64,000 nucleotides of DNA from Nodosilinea sp. FACHB-141 (GCF_014696135.1 NZ_JACJPP010000010.1:1-64000); one strand, 5' to 3'. Numbered from the stretch's first letter, positions 46,371 to 55,769 are shown. Numbers and translations: made by a program. The notes: a model not told the origin generated them from the letters alone.

Positions 46371-48008
46371 ATGTTAGAAAGCGTGATTTGGATTTTGCTG
46401 ATGGGCTTTTTCGTCGGGCAAATGGCTCGACGGCTAAAGCTCCCCGCCCTGGTGGGCATGGTGCTGGTGGGTATTTTGCTTGGCCCCCAAATGGGCAATG
46501 TAATTAGCCCAGGGGTGTTGGCCGCGGCAGACGAGCTGCGCACCATTGCCGTCATGGTGATTTTGATGAAGGCGGGGCTGGGCCTCGATCGCGACAAGCT
46601 GGCCCAGCAGGGGTCGGTGGCGCTGCGGCTGGGGTTTTTGCCCGCCGCCTGTGAGGCGATCGCCATTGCCATTGCCGCTGTGTGGCTATTTCAGTTTGAT
46701 TTTGCTACTGGGCTACTGCTGGGCTGTGTGCTGGGGGCTGAGTCACCGGCGGTGATTGTGCCTGCTATGCTACGGCTCAAAAGCTTGGGCTGGGGCGTTA
46801 AAAAAGGCATTCCCGACGCGATTTTGACGGGCAGCGCCCTCTCGGATGTGCTGCTGCTGCTGGTGTTTAGCCTGCTGCTGGCGTTTTTGACCCAGAATGC
46901 GATCGCGGTTACTCTACCCGGCGGTGTCACTCTGAGCCCGCTTCAGCTACTGCCGATTCAAATTATTGCCCAGATTGCCTTGGGGGTATTGCTGGGGTGG
47001 CTGACCGCTCATTTGCTGGTGTCGCTGCTGGCCCGGCAAAACTGGACCCAAAACGCAGTGCAGGATGCTCTGGTGACAGCGGGTTTCGCCCTGTTGCTGG
47101 TGGTGTTGGCAGAAGATTTTCCGATGTTTTCCGGCTATTTAGCGGTGATGACCGCTGGTTTTTTTCTAGTCGAGCTAGATGCTCCGCTGGCGCGACGGTT
47201 GCGAGGTGGCTTCGACAGCCTGTGGACGATTGCCCAGATCATTCTGTTTGTGCTGCTGGGGGCGAGCATTGAGCTCAGCGTGCTGAGTGATACGCTGCTG
47301 GTCGGCCTGCTGGTGCTGGCTATTGGCACCCTGGTGGGGCGATCGCTGGGCTGGTATCTGTCTACCCTGGGCAGCAACTGGACCGGTCAGGAACGGTTGT
47401 TTTTGCTGCCGGGAAATTCGGCCAAGGCTACGGTGCAGGCGGCGATCGGCGCAATTCCGCTGACCCAGGGGGTCGAGGGTGGCGAGATTATTTTGGCGCT
47501 GTCGGCCCTCTCAATTTTGGTGACGGCTCCCCTGGGGGCCTGGGCGATTCCTACCTTTGCCCCGAAATTGCTAGAGCGCGGCGAGGTAGACCCGACCAAG
47601 GTTTCGGTGGCCCGCGAGCTTACCCTGCTGGCAGCGGTGGATACGTCATCGCTGGCGACAGGCGTGCTGGCTAAAGCCGCCGAACTCGCCCGCCGCAGCG
47701 ATGCCAACGTAGTGGTGTTGCACGTGGTGCGAGTTGACGATCCGGCGGTAGTGGAGGAGCTGCGCCAGCGGGTGAGGCAGTGTTTAGCCGACATTCGCCA
47801 TCGGTTTATCACTACTTCAGGCTCGGTGCCGGAGGAGATTGTGCGGGCTGCCCAAGAGTGTGGCGCGGCTGAGATTGTAGTGGGCAAGCGCGGCGATCGC
47901 ACCTCAGATAGGGTGCTGGTAGGTTCAGTGTGTCAGGCGGTGTTGGAAACCAGTCTGTTACCAGTTGTTGTGGTTGAAGACAGCGCCTTAGTGCTAGAAG
48001 ATCGCTGA
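46371..48008 (+). CDS. cation:proton antiporter fused to universal stress domain
   Basis: A 545-residue fusion. Residues 1 to about 385 form a CPA-type Na+(K+)/H+ antiporter core with about 12 transmembrane helices (starts MLESVIWILLMGFFVGQMAR; ALVGMVLVGILLGPQMG; GAESPAVIVPAMLRL, where conserved acidic residues of the ion site fall). Residues about 405-540 are a Usp domain (LLAAVDTSSLATGVLAKAAE; VVLHVV; EIVVGKRGDRTS; GSVCQAVLETSLLPVVVVED), which may bind ATP and regulate transport. Likely plasma-membrane ion and pH homeostasis. Located after cpcBA on the same strand but separated by 370 bases. Confidence 0.85.
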   Translation: MLESVIWILLMGFFVGQMARRLKLPALVGMVLVGILLGPQMGNVISPGVLAAADELRTIAVMVILMKAGLGLDRDKLAQQGSVALRLGFLPAACEAIAIAIAAVWLFQFDFATGLLLGCVLGAESPAVIVPAMLRLKSLGWGVKKGIPDAILTGSALSDVLLLLVFSLLLAFLTQNAIAVTLPGGVTLSPLQLLPIQIIAQIALGVLLGWLTAHLLVSLLARQNWTQNAVQDALVTAGFALLLVVLAEDFPMFSGYLAVMTAGFFLVELDAPLARRLRGGFDSLWTIAQIILFVLLGASIELSVLSDTLLVGLLVLAIGTLVGRSLGWYLSTLGSNWTGQERLFLLPGNSAKATVQAAIGAIPLTQGVEGGEIILALSALSILVTAPLGAWAIPTFAPKLLERGEVDPTKVSVARELTLLAAVDTSSLATGVLAKAAELARRSDANVVVLHVVRVDDPAVVEELRQRVRQCLADIRHRFITTSGSVPEEIVRAAQECGAAEIVVGKRGDRTSDRVLVGSVCQAVLETSLLPVVVVEDSALVLEDR

Positions 48009-48447
48009 GTTAGGTACAGAAGGCATTTTAAGGCCGCAAAGTTACGCCAGATCTCGATTCAAATAGCCTCCAAACGTCTGGCGCTGGCAGTAGAGTTCTC
48101 CTCCAAACTGGGTTCACCCCATAGAAAGATAACCCTACCGATCTCGGTCGTTACAGTAGGGCCAGACTCTCAATAAGGCGGATATTTCGCTTAGATATTT
48201 TCCATGAAGAGTCTGTGCGTTGCAGTGCCAGGATGAGACCCCCTCAAATTGCTTTTTTAAGTGAGAAGGTGACCCTGATTTTTTCCTTTTTACGGCGCTT
48301 GCAGATTTTTGTAGAGCAAAAACAAGGGAATCTCTTCCAAGTCGCTCTCCAGGTTTAAGCCAGACCGGCGGCTAGTTTTGTGTATTAGAAACTCGGTTTA
48401 GCACAACGGTACGCTGCATTCGTAATTAGTTAAAAGGAGCAGAATCC
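48009..48447. other. intergenic, no gene recognised
   Basis: About 440 bases between two plus-strand genes. It contains AT-rich patches near 48230-48310 that may hold the promoter of the dehydrogenase. No hairpin, RNA gene or coding frame stands out. Confidence 0.4.
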
Positions 48448-49308
48448 ATGACTATCACCCCTGACCAAATTCCTGCCCAGCACCAAGAGCGCACCCCTGC
48501 CCTAGAGTCAGAAATGGTGCCCCGGCCGCAGTATGACGACCCCAATTACAAGGGCAGCGGTAAACTGCAAGACAAAGTTGCCCTAATCACGGGTGGCGAC
48601 AGTGGTATTGGCCGTTCCGTAGCGGTTTATTACGCCAAAGAAGGGGCCGATGTCGCCATTGTCTATCTCGATGAGCACGACGACGCTAAAGAAACTCAGC
48701 AGGCCGTGCAAGACTACGGCCGCCGCTGTTTGCTGCTTCCGGGCGATATTCGCGGTGAGGATTTTTGTCGTGAAGCCGTGCAAAAAACGATTGAGGAGTT
48801 TGGCAAGCTTGATATTTTGGTCAACAATGCGGCGGTGCAGTACCAAGAGCCTAGCCTCGATGACATTGATGCGGCCCGACTGGGGGATGTTTTTGCCACC
48901 AACATCTTCTCCATGTTTTACTTTGCTAAAGCGGCCACTCCTCACATGAAGCCGGGCAGCTCGATCATCAACACCACCTCGGTTAATGCCTACAAAGGCA
49001 ACCCCAGCCTGCTGAGCTATTCCACCACCAAAGGGGCGATTTTGGCCTTTACCCGCTCCCTGGCTACCCCCATGTTAGAAAAGGGCATTCGCGTCAACGG
49101 CGTCGCCCCCGGCCCGATCTGGACGCCGTTTATCCCCGACGCCTTTTCGGACGATGATGTCGCCAACTTTGGCAAACAGGTACCGATGCAGCGGCCGGGC
49201 CAACCCAAGGAAGTCGCGCCTAGCTTTGTCTTTTTGGCCTCTGAAGATGCGTCTTACATGGCGGGTCAGGTGCTGCACCCCAATGGCGGCGTTGTGGTCA
49301 ACGGATAG
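48448..49308 (+). CDS. SDR oxidoreductase, general-stress (YghA/GS39) type
   Basis: A 286-residue short-chain dehydrogenase with TGGDSGIG (48-55), NNAA (126-129) and catalytic Tyr191/Lys195 (YSTTK). The N-terminal extension with MVPRPQYDDPNYKGSGKLQD is characteristic of the long SDRs typified by Bacillus general stress protein 39 and E. coli YghA. Substrate unknown. AAAGGAG lies eight bases before the ATG. The next gene on the strand, a P450, begins 114 bases later. Confidence 0.9.
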   Translation: MTITPDQIPAQHQERTPALESEMVPRPQYDDPNYKGSGKLQDKVALITGGDSGIGRSVAVYYAKEGADVAIVYLDEHDDAKETQQAVQDYGRRCLLLPGDIRGEDFCREAVQKTIEEFGKLDILVNNAAVQYQEPSLDDIDAARLGDVFATNIFSMFYFAKAATPHMKPGSSIINTTSVNAYKGNPSLLSYSTTKGAILAFTRSLATPMLEKGIRVNGVAPGPIWTPFIPDAFSDDDVANFGKQVPMQRPGQPKEVAPSFVFLASEDASYMAGQVLHPNGGVVVNG

Positions 49309-49422
49309 GGCAAAGCTAGTGGTAGATCGGATATAAACCCAAGGGAGATGTTGCGATCGCAGCCTCTCCCTTTATAGTGCTCTGGTTAACCCTGGGTTGG
49401 GCCAGCAATTGAGGCAAAGGCT

Positions 49423-50673
49423 ATGGCTAATATTCCTGTCGAACCGAGTATTGACAGTACGCTGTGGCTGCTGCGCGACGGCTACAAGTTCATTGGCAAC
49501 CGGTGCGATCGCATGGGGACCAATATTTTTCAAACCCGGCTGCGGCTTCAAAAAACCATTTGCATGCGAGGCGCGGCCGCGGCTGAAGTGTTCTATGACA
49601 ACGCCAAATTTTCTCGCAAAAATGCGGCTCCGCCGCGGGCCAAAAAGACCCTGCTGGGCGAAGGCGGCGTGCAAGGGCTAGACGGAGCTAGCCACCGCCA
49701 GCGCAAGCAAATTTTCATGGGGTTGATGACCCCTGAGCGGCTACAGCAGCTCAGCGATCTCACCCTGCACCACTGTCGCCAGTATGCGCAACGGTGGCAG
49801 CAGCAGGATCAGGTGGTGCTGTTTGAGCAAATCAACGAAATTCTTTGTCGGTCTGTTTGCGAATGGTCGGGGGTGCCTCTACCTGAAACTGATGTTGCCC
49901 GGCGCACCCTAGAACTGGGCGCCATGATTGACGGTGTGGGTGGCCTGGGACTGAGATATTTGCGGGGTGTTCAGGCCCGCCAGCGAGTCGAGGCCTGGAT
50001 TGCAGAGGTGATTGAGCAAGTGCGGTCACAGCAGATTCAGGTGCCTGAGCAGACGGCGTTGGCCGCGTTTGCCCTTCACCGCGACGCCAACGGCAACCGA
50101 CTAGACACCGCCGTTGCGGCGGTGGATTTGATCAACGTGCTGCGCCCTACTGTGGCCATTGGTCGCTACGTGGTTTTTGCCGCCCTAGCCCTGCATCAGC
50201 ACCCCCACTGTGCCTCAAAACTTGCAGGTGATGACCCTGACTACACCACTCTATTCACTCAAGAAGTGCGGCGGTTTTACCCGTTCTTTCCCTTCGCTGC
50301 GGCGCGCACTTGTCAAGGGTTTGATTGGCAAGAGTATCACTTTCCCAAAGATACGTTGGTATTGCTGGACCTCTACGGCACCAACCACGATGACAACCAT
50401 TGGCAAGAGCCCGATCGCTTTTGGCCAGAACGATTTAGCCAGTGGCAAGAAAGTGCCTTTGACTTTATTCCTCAGGGAGGCGGCAACTACAACGAAAACC
50501 ACCGCTGTGCGGGAGAATGGCTGACGATTAAGCTGATGGAGCAGATCCTAAATTTTTTAGTCGATGAGCTTGAGTACGACGTACCGCCGCAAAACCTAGA
50601 GGTCAAACTGTCGCGCTTTCCGACGCTGCCGGAAAGCGGTTTTGTGATGGAGAACGTCCGGTTTAAGAACTAG
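49423..50673 (+). CDS. CYP152-like cytochrome P450 (fatty acid peroxygenase type)
   Basis: A 416-residue P450 resembling Bacillus P450-BSbeta (CYP152A1) along its whole length: STLWLLRDGYKFIGNRCDRM, LFEQINEILCRSVCEWSGVP, VLRPTVAIGRYVVFAALALH, VLLDLYGTNHDDNHWQEPDR, and the heme ligand Cys362 in ENHRCAGEW. The Arg-Pro pair of the I-helix (LRPTVAI) is the CYP152 mark: it replaces the usual acid-alcohol pair and binds the fatty-acid carboxylate so that H2O2 can drive alpha/beta hydroxylation without a redox partner. A product is therefore likely to be hydroxy-fatty acid or terminal alkene. Upstream neighbour: a stress SDR. Confidence 0.92.
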   Translation: MANIPVEPSIDSTLWLLRDGYKFIGNRCDRMGTNIFQTRLRLQKTICMRGAAAAEVFYDNAKFSRKNAAPPRAKKTLLGEGGVQGLDGASHRQRKQIFMGLMTPERLQQLSDLTLHHCRQYAQRWQQQDQVVLFEQINEILCRSVCEWSGVPLPETDVARRTLELGAMIDGVGGLGLRYLRGVQARQRVEAWIAEVIEQVRSQQIQVPEQTALAAFALHRDANGNRLDTAVAAVDLINVLRPTVAIGRYVVFAALALHQHPHCASKLAGDDPDYTTLFTQEVRRFYPFFPFAAARTCQGFDWQEYHFPKDTLVLLDLYGTNHDDNHWQEPDRFWPERFSQWQESAFDFIPQGGGNYNENHRCAGEWLTIKLMEQILNFLVDELEYDVPPQNLEVKLSRFPTLPESGFVMENVRFKN

Positions 50674-50894
50674 GGACAATTACAGAGGGTAGGGGGCGAT
50701 CGCTCCGTCCGAGCCCATAGCCTAAACTACCGCTTTCGTGGTTCTAGGCTTATTTATCTCTCTTCAGAATGTTTCCAGCTCCACCAGAAGAGTGATTTTT
50801 TCCTGCGTAGCAAGAAATTATCATTGATGATGTGATGGGCTTTGGTTATCTGTCTAAAGGACCATCTTGAGTTTTTCTTTTCAAAGGGATCGCT

Positions 50895-52178
50895 ATGCAA
50901 GGCAATTGCTTAACAGCAATTCCCAGTTTTGTCGCTGAGCAACTGGATTATGATGCGCTTCAGCCCCGCTTTTCACTAATTGCTAAACCGCCGCTGCCCC
51001 AGATGCAAGTTTCTGTGATTGTGCCGGTTCGCAATGAAGCAGAAATGCTGCCCAAGACGCTGCAAGCCCTGGCAGATCAGATCGATTTTGAGGGCAATTG
51101 CCTGGATGCTAAAAGCTACGAAGTGATCGTCTTGGCCAACAACTGCACTGACGCTTCAGCGGCGATCGCCCGCCAGTTTGCCCAACAGCATCCCCAGTTT
51201 CAGCTGCATGTGGTGGAACAGACTCTGCCACCAGAGACAGCTCACATTGGGCGAGTGCGCCGCATGCTGATGGATGAAGCTCATCGACGGCTCCAAGGGC
51301 TAGGGCAGCGCCACGGCATCATCGCCTCTACCGATGGCGATAGCCAGGTCGATCGCCAATGGATTGCGGCCATGCGGCACGAGATCGCTCAAGGCGCTGA
51401 TGCCGTGGGCGGGCGCACAGTGACTCACCGAGCCGAGCGAGCGGCCTTAGATCGGGCGACTAAAACTTCTTACCTGCGTTTTGTAGGGTATCGATACCTG
51501 ATCAAGCAGCTGGAAGACTATCTCGATCCTGACCCCTTTGATCGGGCGCCGCGGCACTACCAGTTTTTTGGCGCTAACTTTGCAGTCACCCACGAGATAT
51601 ATGCCCTAGCGGGGGGCATGCCCCTGCTGCCCACCTCCGAGGATGTGGCCTTTCACCGGGCAATTATCAAAGTGGGAGCCAAGGTGCGCCACAGCACGCT
51701 GATGCGGGTGACCACCTCGGCGCGCCGCCAGGGGCGAGCGACCCAGGGCCTAGCCGATCGCCTCAGCCAGTTTCAAACCCTAGGGCAGCGGCAGCAGTCT
51801 TTTTTGGTGGCATCGGCGGCCGAGGTTAGGGCAAAACTGCTGGTGCGTCGCGATCTGCGCCGCTGCTGGGTGCAGGCCACCAGCAACCAGCAGCACGCTG
51901 GGCTGGCACCCCAGCGCTTGACCCAGCTGGCGAAACGGCTGACAGTGCCCCTAGCCGAGCTACACGAGGCGATCGAGCAGTCAGCAACCTTTGGGGAGCT
52001 GGTGCAGCGGGTTGAGCACCGTCAGCAGGCGATGGGTCTCTGGCAACAGCAGTGGACAGCGGTACCGATCGAAATGGCGATCGCCGATCTGCGCCTCTGT
52101 CTGCACCAGCAGCGCCAGCAGGCTCTAGCTACGGACGCTCGTAGAGGTCTAGGCGGTAGTCGGCCGTGCGCTGACTGA
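50895..52178 (+). CDS. family 2 glycosyltransferase
   Basis: A 427-residue GT-A-fold glycosyltransferase. The nucleotide-sugar region opens with VSVIVPVRNEAEMLPKTLQA, continues with VLANNCTDASAAIARQFA and contains the DGD metal motif (147-149, ASTDGDSQVD). A C-terminal half from about 260 is glutamine- and arginine-rich and helical. No transmembrane helix is evident. Its 3' end overlaps that of the methyltransferase gene on the opposite strand by 50 bases. The four-gene group suggests work on one glycolipid or glycan, but the product is unknown. Confidence 0.85.
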   Translation: MQGNCLTAIPSFVAEQLDYDALQPRFSLIAKPPLPQMQVSVIVPVRNEAEMLPKTLQALADQIDFEGNCLDAKSYEVIVLANNCTDASAAIARQFAQQHPQFQLHVVEQTLPPETAHIGRVRRMLMDEAHRRLQGLGQRHGIIASTDGDSQVDRQWIAAMRHEIAQGADAVGGRTVTHRAERAALDRATKTSYLRFVGYRYLIKQLEDYLDPDPFDRAPRHYQFFGANFAVTHEIYALAGGMPLLPTSEDVAFHRAIIKVGAKVRHSTLMRVTTSARRQGRATQGLADRLSQFQTLGQRQQSFLVASAAEVRAKLLVRRDLRRCWVQATSNQQHAGLAPQRLTQLAKRLTVPLAELHEAIEQSATFGELVQRVEHRQQAMGLWQQQWTAVPIEMAIADLRLCLHQQRQQALATDARRGLGGSRPCAD

Positions 52179-52713
52179 ACACAGCGTTGAGCGGTGCGAT
52201 CGCCGCAAAGTCTTGAAAAGCATTGTGCACATCGTCACCCCGCAGGGGATAGCTGGGAGCGTCATGCAGCCAGTGCACCAGCAGCAAATGTCCGCCGGGC
52301 TCCAGCGACTCGTAAATGCGCCGTTGAGCCTTGAGCAGATCGGCTTGGCACCAGTAGTAGCCCACCTCTGACAGCAAGACTAAATCAAAGCTGTTGTCAG
52401 GATACTCGTGGGGCACATTCATCAGCTGAAAGCGCACCTGGGGGAGGTGCTGACAACGCTCTATGGCCCGCTCCTGAGCCAGGGCAGAAATCTCTACTGA
52501 CAGCAGCGCGTCGCAGCAGGGGGCCAGCTGCTCGGTGAGCACCCCAATGGAGCCGCCAATTTCAAAGGCCGAGCGGTAGCGCGATTTGGTCAGAGCCGCC
52601 AAGGTGGCAGCGTATTTGGCCGCTTCATACTCGCTGGTTTCAAACCGCCAGGGGTCGGGGTCAGCTTGGTAGAGGGTGTCAAAAAAGTCGGCGGCGAGGG
52701 ATTGCTCGGTCAT
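52129..52713 (-). CDS. SAM-dependent methyltransferase, NodS-like
   Basis: A 194-residue class I methyltransferase of the nodulation protein S type. FDTLYQADPDPWRFETSEYE at the start and ALTKSRYRSAFEIGGSIGVLT (SAM motif I) are characteristic; LLSVEISALAQERAIERC and DLVLLSEVGYYW are motifs II and III-IV. NodS N-methylates a deacetylated amino sugar during Nod-factor synthesis; here it immediately follows a PIG-L deacetylase gene with an overlapping ATGA, so methylation of the freed amine is an attractive guess. Confidence 0.87.
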   Translation of the reverse strand: MTEQSLAADFFDTLYQADPDPWRFETSEYEAAKYAATLAALTKSRYRSAFEIGGSIGVLTEQLAPCCDALLSVEISALAQERAIERCQHLPQVRFQLMNVPHEYPDNSFDLVLLSEVGYYWCQADLLKAQRRIYESLEPGGHLLLVHWLHDAPSYPLRGDDVHNAFQDFAAIAPLNAVFSQRTADYRLDLYERP

Positions 52714-53471
52714 GGAGTTTGCTCTAGATAAATTTCCCAGGGGTGGAGAAAGTTGGCGATCATCTCGGGCAATAGGCGAAACCCGGTGGGGTCATCCGCA
52801 ATCAGATCGGTGGTTTGGGAGCGGTAGCAGTGGATGGCTTGCCGCTTGAGCTCAACCTGGGCCGCCACATCGAGCCGCCAGGCCCGGTAGCCCTCGGCCA
52901 GGGGCTGACGCTGGCGAGGGTCCCAGTCCCAAATTGGGTATTCGAGCCGTCGAGGCGGCTGGGGAAGGTTAGCAATCGCTCCTTGCACTAGCTGCCAACT
53001 CGCCCGATGGTCGCGGTGAGGGTCAAACTGGTAAGGCACAAAAATCGTTTGGGGAGCTGTTTGCCGCAGGTAGGTCTGACACAGCTCTAGGGCTGCCTGA
53101 GCGACAGGGTGATCGCCGGGGCGCGATAAATGGGGTACCTCCCCGTCAGGCAGGCCTAAAAACGTGACGCAGTCGGCGTCTACTTGGAGCAACGCCAGGG
53201 CTGCCAGAGTTTCGGCCTGGCGCACCTGCCGTAGCCTTGGAGGCGGATACTGCTGCGATCGCGGGTGGGAACGGGTGCCGTCGCTGATCACCAGCACATA
53301 CACCGGGCAACCTATGGCTCGCAGTTGGGCAATAGCACCACCACAGCCCAGGGTTTCGTCGTCGGGGTGGGGGGCTACCACCAGTACCGGCGCTTTGAGA
53401 CTAAACAATTGCAGAGGTAGCGCCGCCGCCGCAAAAGGCGACGAGGCCGGTGAAACATCCAGACTCACCAT
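52710..53471 (-). CDS. PIG-L family (LmbE-like) N-deacetylase
   Basis: A 253-residue zinc-dependent deacetylase. Metal and catalytic residues lie in VVAPHPDDETLGCGG (His35, Asp37, Asp38, Glu39) and DPHRDH (151-155). The family removes acetyl from GlcNAc-type sugars in GPI, mycothiol, bacillithiol and other pathways. Its start overlaps the end of the upstream acyl-CoA-dehydrogenase-like gene by seven bases and its end overlaps the methyltransferase gene by four. Bacillithiol or mycothiol production is possible in principle, but the partners here do not match either pathway. Confidence 0.9.
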   Translation of the reverse strand: MVSLDVSPASSPFAAAALPLQLFSLKAPVLVVAPHPDDETLGCGGAIAQLRAIGCPVYVLVISDGTRSHPRSQQYPPPRLRQVRQAETLAALALLQVDADCVTFLGLPDGEVPHLSRPGDHPVAQAALELCQTYLRQTAPQTIFVPYQFDPHRDHRASWQLVQGAIANLPQPPRRLEYPIWDWDPRQRQPLAEGYRAWRLDVAAQVELKRQAIHCYRSQTTDLIADDPTGFRLLPEMIANFLHPWEIYLEQTP

Positions 53472-54679
53472 AGACGACTGGCCGGAGTCGTTTCAGCTAG
53501 GGCATAGCTTCCTACCCCCGCCAGGGCGGCGTCAAAAGCGGGTTGCCGCAGGTAAAGGGTCAAGTCGCGAATCACCCGCTCCATAGCGTGGGGCGACAGT
53601 AGTCCTCGGGTGCCTACCGAACGCTGGCACAGCTGCATGGTGTCTATGCAAATTTGCTCAATGGCGGTGCGCATCATGTTGGCATAAGCCACCAGCCGCG
53701 CCTGGTGAGGATGCACTACCTGGGGGGTGCCACCAAACTGCACGTCGTAATCAGCTAAGCGATCGGCGGCTCCGCGCAGCCAGAGATTGCCGCTTTCCAA
53801 GGCGATCGCCATCTGGCCCAGCCGCTCTTGCTGGTAGGGATGCTCGGTGCGTTGCTGACCCTGCAAATACTGCCGCGTCAGGTCAAATAGCGCCTCGGCA
53901 CCGCCCAGCTGCACCGCAGCAAAGCGCACTACCCCGGCGGTCAGCCAGGGTTGTCGCAGGTAGTCGCCCGGCTGGCCAATCAACGCCTCGGCCCCTAGCT
54001 CTACGCCGGTAAAGTCAATCTTGTAGCTGGCAGTGGCCTGCATACCCATGGGCTGCCACCAGGTGCGATCGCAGGCCGTTCTCACCTCATCCATAGGCAC
54101 AATGCACATTTGCCACGACCCATCGGGCAGCTTGCCATTCACAAAGGGGCGCTCCACGTAGCCGCCCCCCGAGCAAAAGGTCTTAGCTCCCTCCATCCGG
54201 TAGCGGTTTGGGCCAATAGGCACCAAATGCAGGCCCTCGGCATCTTCCGCATTCCAAACGCCAAACAGCTTGTGCTGATCTCGCGCCTCTCGGCCGTAGC
54301 GCTCAATTTGCTCCGCCGTGCCAAAGGTTTGAATCAGCTGCAGTGCATTCACATGCCCCTCATACACCCGCCCGATCGCCAAATTGCCTCGGCCAATGTG
54401 TTTGAGCAGCCTCAGCAGATCGTGGATCGAAGCGGCCTCAATGCCAAGGCCATAGCCGCCTAGGGTAACGCGCAGGGGAGCAGCTAAAAACCCTGCCTTG
54501 GCCAACTGCTCAAACTCATTCGCTGGAAATGCCCCCGGCTCGTCGACTGCCGCCGCCTGAGCTGCAAAGTCATCGGCCATCTGTACAGCCAGTTGAAGTA
54601 GCTCTGCGATCGCAGGTTTAGGCGTTAGCGGCAGGGTTAAAAGTTCAGCAGTGATAGGGACACCTCCTGGGAAAGGCAC
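53465..54679 (-). CDS. acyl-CoA dehydrogenase-fold protein (GT2/PIG-L cluster type)
   Basis: A 404-residue flavoprotein of the acyl-CoA dehydrogenase fold. It has AAPLRVTLGGYGLGIEAASI, GNLAIGRVYEGHVNALQLIQ, the flavin-region MEGAKTFCSGGGYVER, and WWQPMGMQATASYKIDFTGV. The usual catalytic glutamate cannot be placed by eye, so dehydrogenation of an acyl-CoA is not assured; it may oxidise an amine or act as a monooxygenase. It is the first gene of a three-gene minus-strand operon with the PIG-L deacetylase and NodS-like methyltransferase. It is not a close relative of the SfnB-like pair in the sulfonate run. Confidence 0.83.
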   Translation of the reverse strand: MPFPGGVPITAELLTLPLTPKPAIAELLQLAVQMADDFAAQAAAVDEPGAFPANEFEQLAKAGFLAAPLRVTLGGYGLGIEAASIHDLLRLLKHIGRGNLAIGRVYEGHVNALQLIQTFGTAEQIERYGREARDQHKLFGVWNAEDAEGLHLVPIGPNRYRMEGAKTFCSGGGYVERPFVNGKLPDGSWQMCIVPMDEVRTACDRTWWQPMGMQATASYKIDFTGVELGAEALIGQPGDYLRQPWLTAGVVRFAAVQLGGAEALFDLTRQYLQGQQRTEHPYQQERLGQMAIALESGNLWLRGAADRLADYDVQFGGTPQVVHPHQARLVAYANMMRTAIEQICIDTMQLCQRSVGTRGLLSPHAMERVIRDLTLYLRQPAFDAALAGVGSYALAETTPASRLW

Positions 54680-54980
54680 TGTAAGCAGCTACGACGCTGG
54701 TAATGCTCCTAAGAATGGCAGATGGCCTGACTTGTGCCCCTCTACCCTTTGAGATATTTGTAAAGATTGATGTCTAAATCCTTCAAAGGCCAACTTGAAC
54801 AGACAAGAGGCCGTCAAAAAGCTGCCAATAGTGCGAAGACAAGACAGCAAATTCTTGCAACCAACTTTGTAGAACAGGGTAATTGAACTTCTAAGACTGA
54901 CTAAACTGTGCAGCAAAGCACCTCGAACTGCTTCTTAGAAGAGTTTGAGGTGCTTTAGGCGAGCTTGAATGCAGATAGCG
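54680..54980. other. spacer before the minus-strand pair, with terminator
   Basis: About 300 bases. A 75-residue minus frame here has poor composition and I do not count it. The clear element is the hairpin at 54915-54956 that ends the methyltransferase transcript from the right. AGGTG.. precedes the acyl-CoA-dehydrogenase-like gene. Confidence 0.4.
54915..54956 (-). terminator. hairpin downstream of the small methyltransferase gene
   Basis: AAAGCACCTCGAACT pairs with AGTTTGAGGTGCTTT (15 bp, one mismatch) around a 12-base loop, 25 bases beyond the stop at 54981. Confidence 0.75.
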
Positions 54981-55724
54981 CTACAGCGCGGTCATTACCT
55001 TCAAGAATTCCTCTGACAGGCACGAGGTCAATGCACTCTTCTGACGGAAGAGTACCCCGGCTAAGAAGTAAATTCTTTCTGAGAAAAATGCTTGGCGACG
55101 GCGCTGAAGCTCCGTGATGGTATTCCTGACCTTAGGTTCTGAGCTGTAGTAGCCAAACTTGAGGGGAGTGACCATAAAGTCGACCACATCATAACCAAGT
55201 TGTTTAGCGTGGTTAATAGTGTCAACGGGGTTTGAATAGGCTGAAATCATCAACATCACCTGCTCACAACCTAACGTCAAGAGCTGATTAGTAATACCTG
55301 CCCCATCGGCACCACCGTGCAGAGACGGCATATACAAATTGTTGTCTGGAGCTGGCAGGTAAGGAGGATTTGCGATCAGATAACGCGCTTTTTCTGGGGA
55401 GCTGTTAAAGAAGCAGTTGTTATGAACTTGATAATAAGGTGTTAGACCATACTGCTCAATTCTAAGCTTCGCCAGCTTATAGGAGTCTGCATTTAGCTCA
55501 TATCCTTGAATTGTTCCATCAAAGGCACTTCTGAGCAGGGCTTGAATTACAGGGCTACCATCGCCGGAACCAAATTCAATGATGGTGTCCGCTGAAGTGC
55601 TTTGCGATAGCACCATCTTCTCTAAACACTGGGCATAAAATTGAGACTCTTCAGGGCAGAAAAACACCTGATTAGGAGACTTAACCTCGATCGCAGCATC
55701 AGAGGCTAACACAGTTTTGTTCAT
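54981..55724 (-). CDS. SAM-dependent methyltransferase with NPPY motif
   Basis: A 247-residue class I methyltransferase. Motif I is EFGSGDG (50-56), acidic loop GYELNAD, and motif IV is NPPY (119-122), the active-site signature of enzymes that methylate planar nitrogen (protein Gln or Asn, or nucleobases; MTS/PrmC-like). It lacks the PrmC N-terminal domain. It follows, after 45 bases, an iron-dependent oxygenase-like gene, so its target may be a small molecule rather than a release factor. Lower local GC than the preceding genes is apparent. Confidence 0.8.
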   Translation of the reverse strand: MNKTVLASDAAIEVKSPNQVFFCPEESQFYAQCLEKMVLSQSTSADTIIEFGSGDGSPVIQALLRSAFDGTIQGYELNADSYKLAKLRIEQYGLTPYYQVHNNCFFNSSPEKARYLIANPPYLPAPDNNLYMPSLHGGADGAGITNQLLTLGCEQVMLMISAYSNPVDTINHAKQLGYDVVDFMVTPLKFGYYSSEPKVRNTITELQRRRQAFFSERIYFLAGVLFRQKSALTSCLSEEFLKVMTAL

Positions 55725-55769
55725 AGCAAGAAAAGGATAAGTAGGTGAGGAGTAGATTGAAGCGTCAGG

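Noticed and set aside
54689-54916. 75-aa minus-strand frame
   Set aside because: Composition unlike a real protein and no start signal; it overlaps the terminator.
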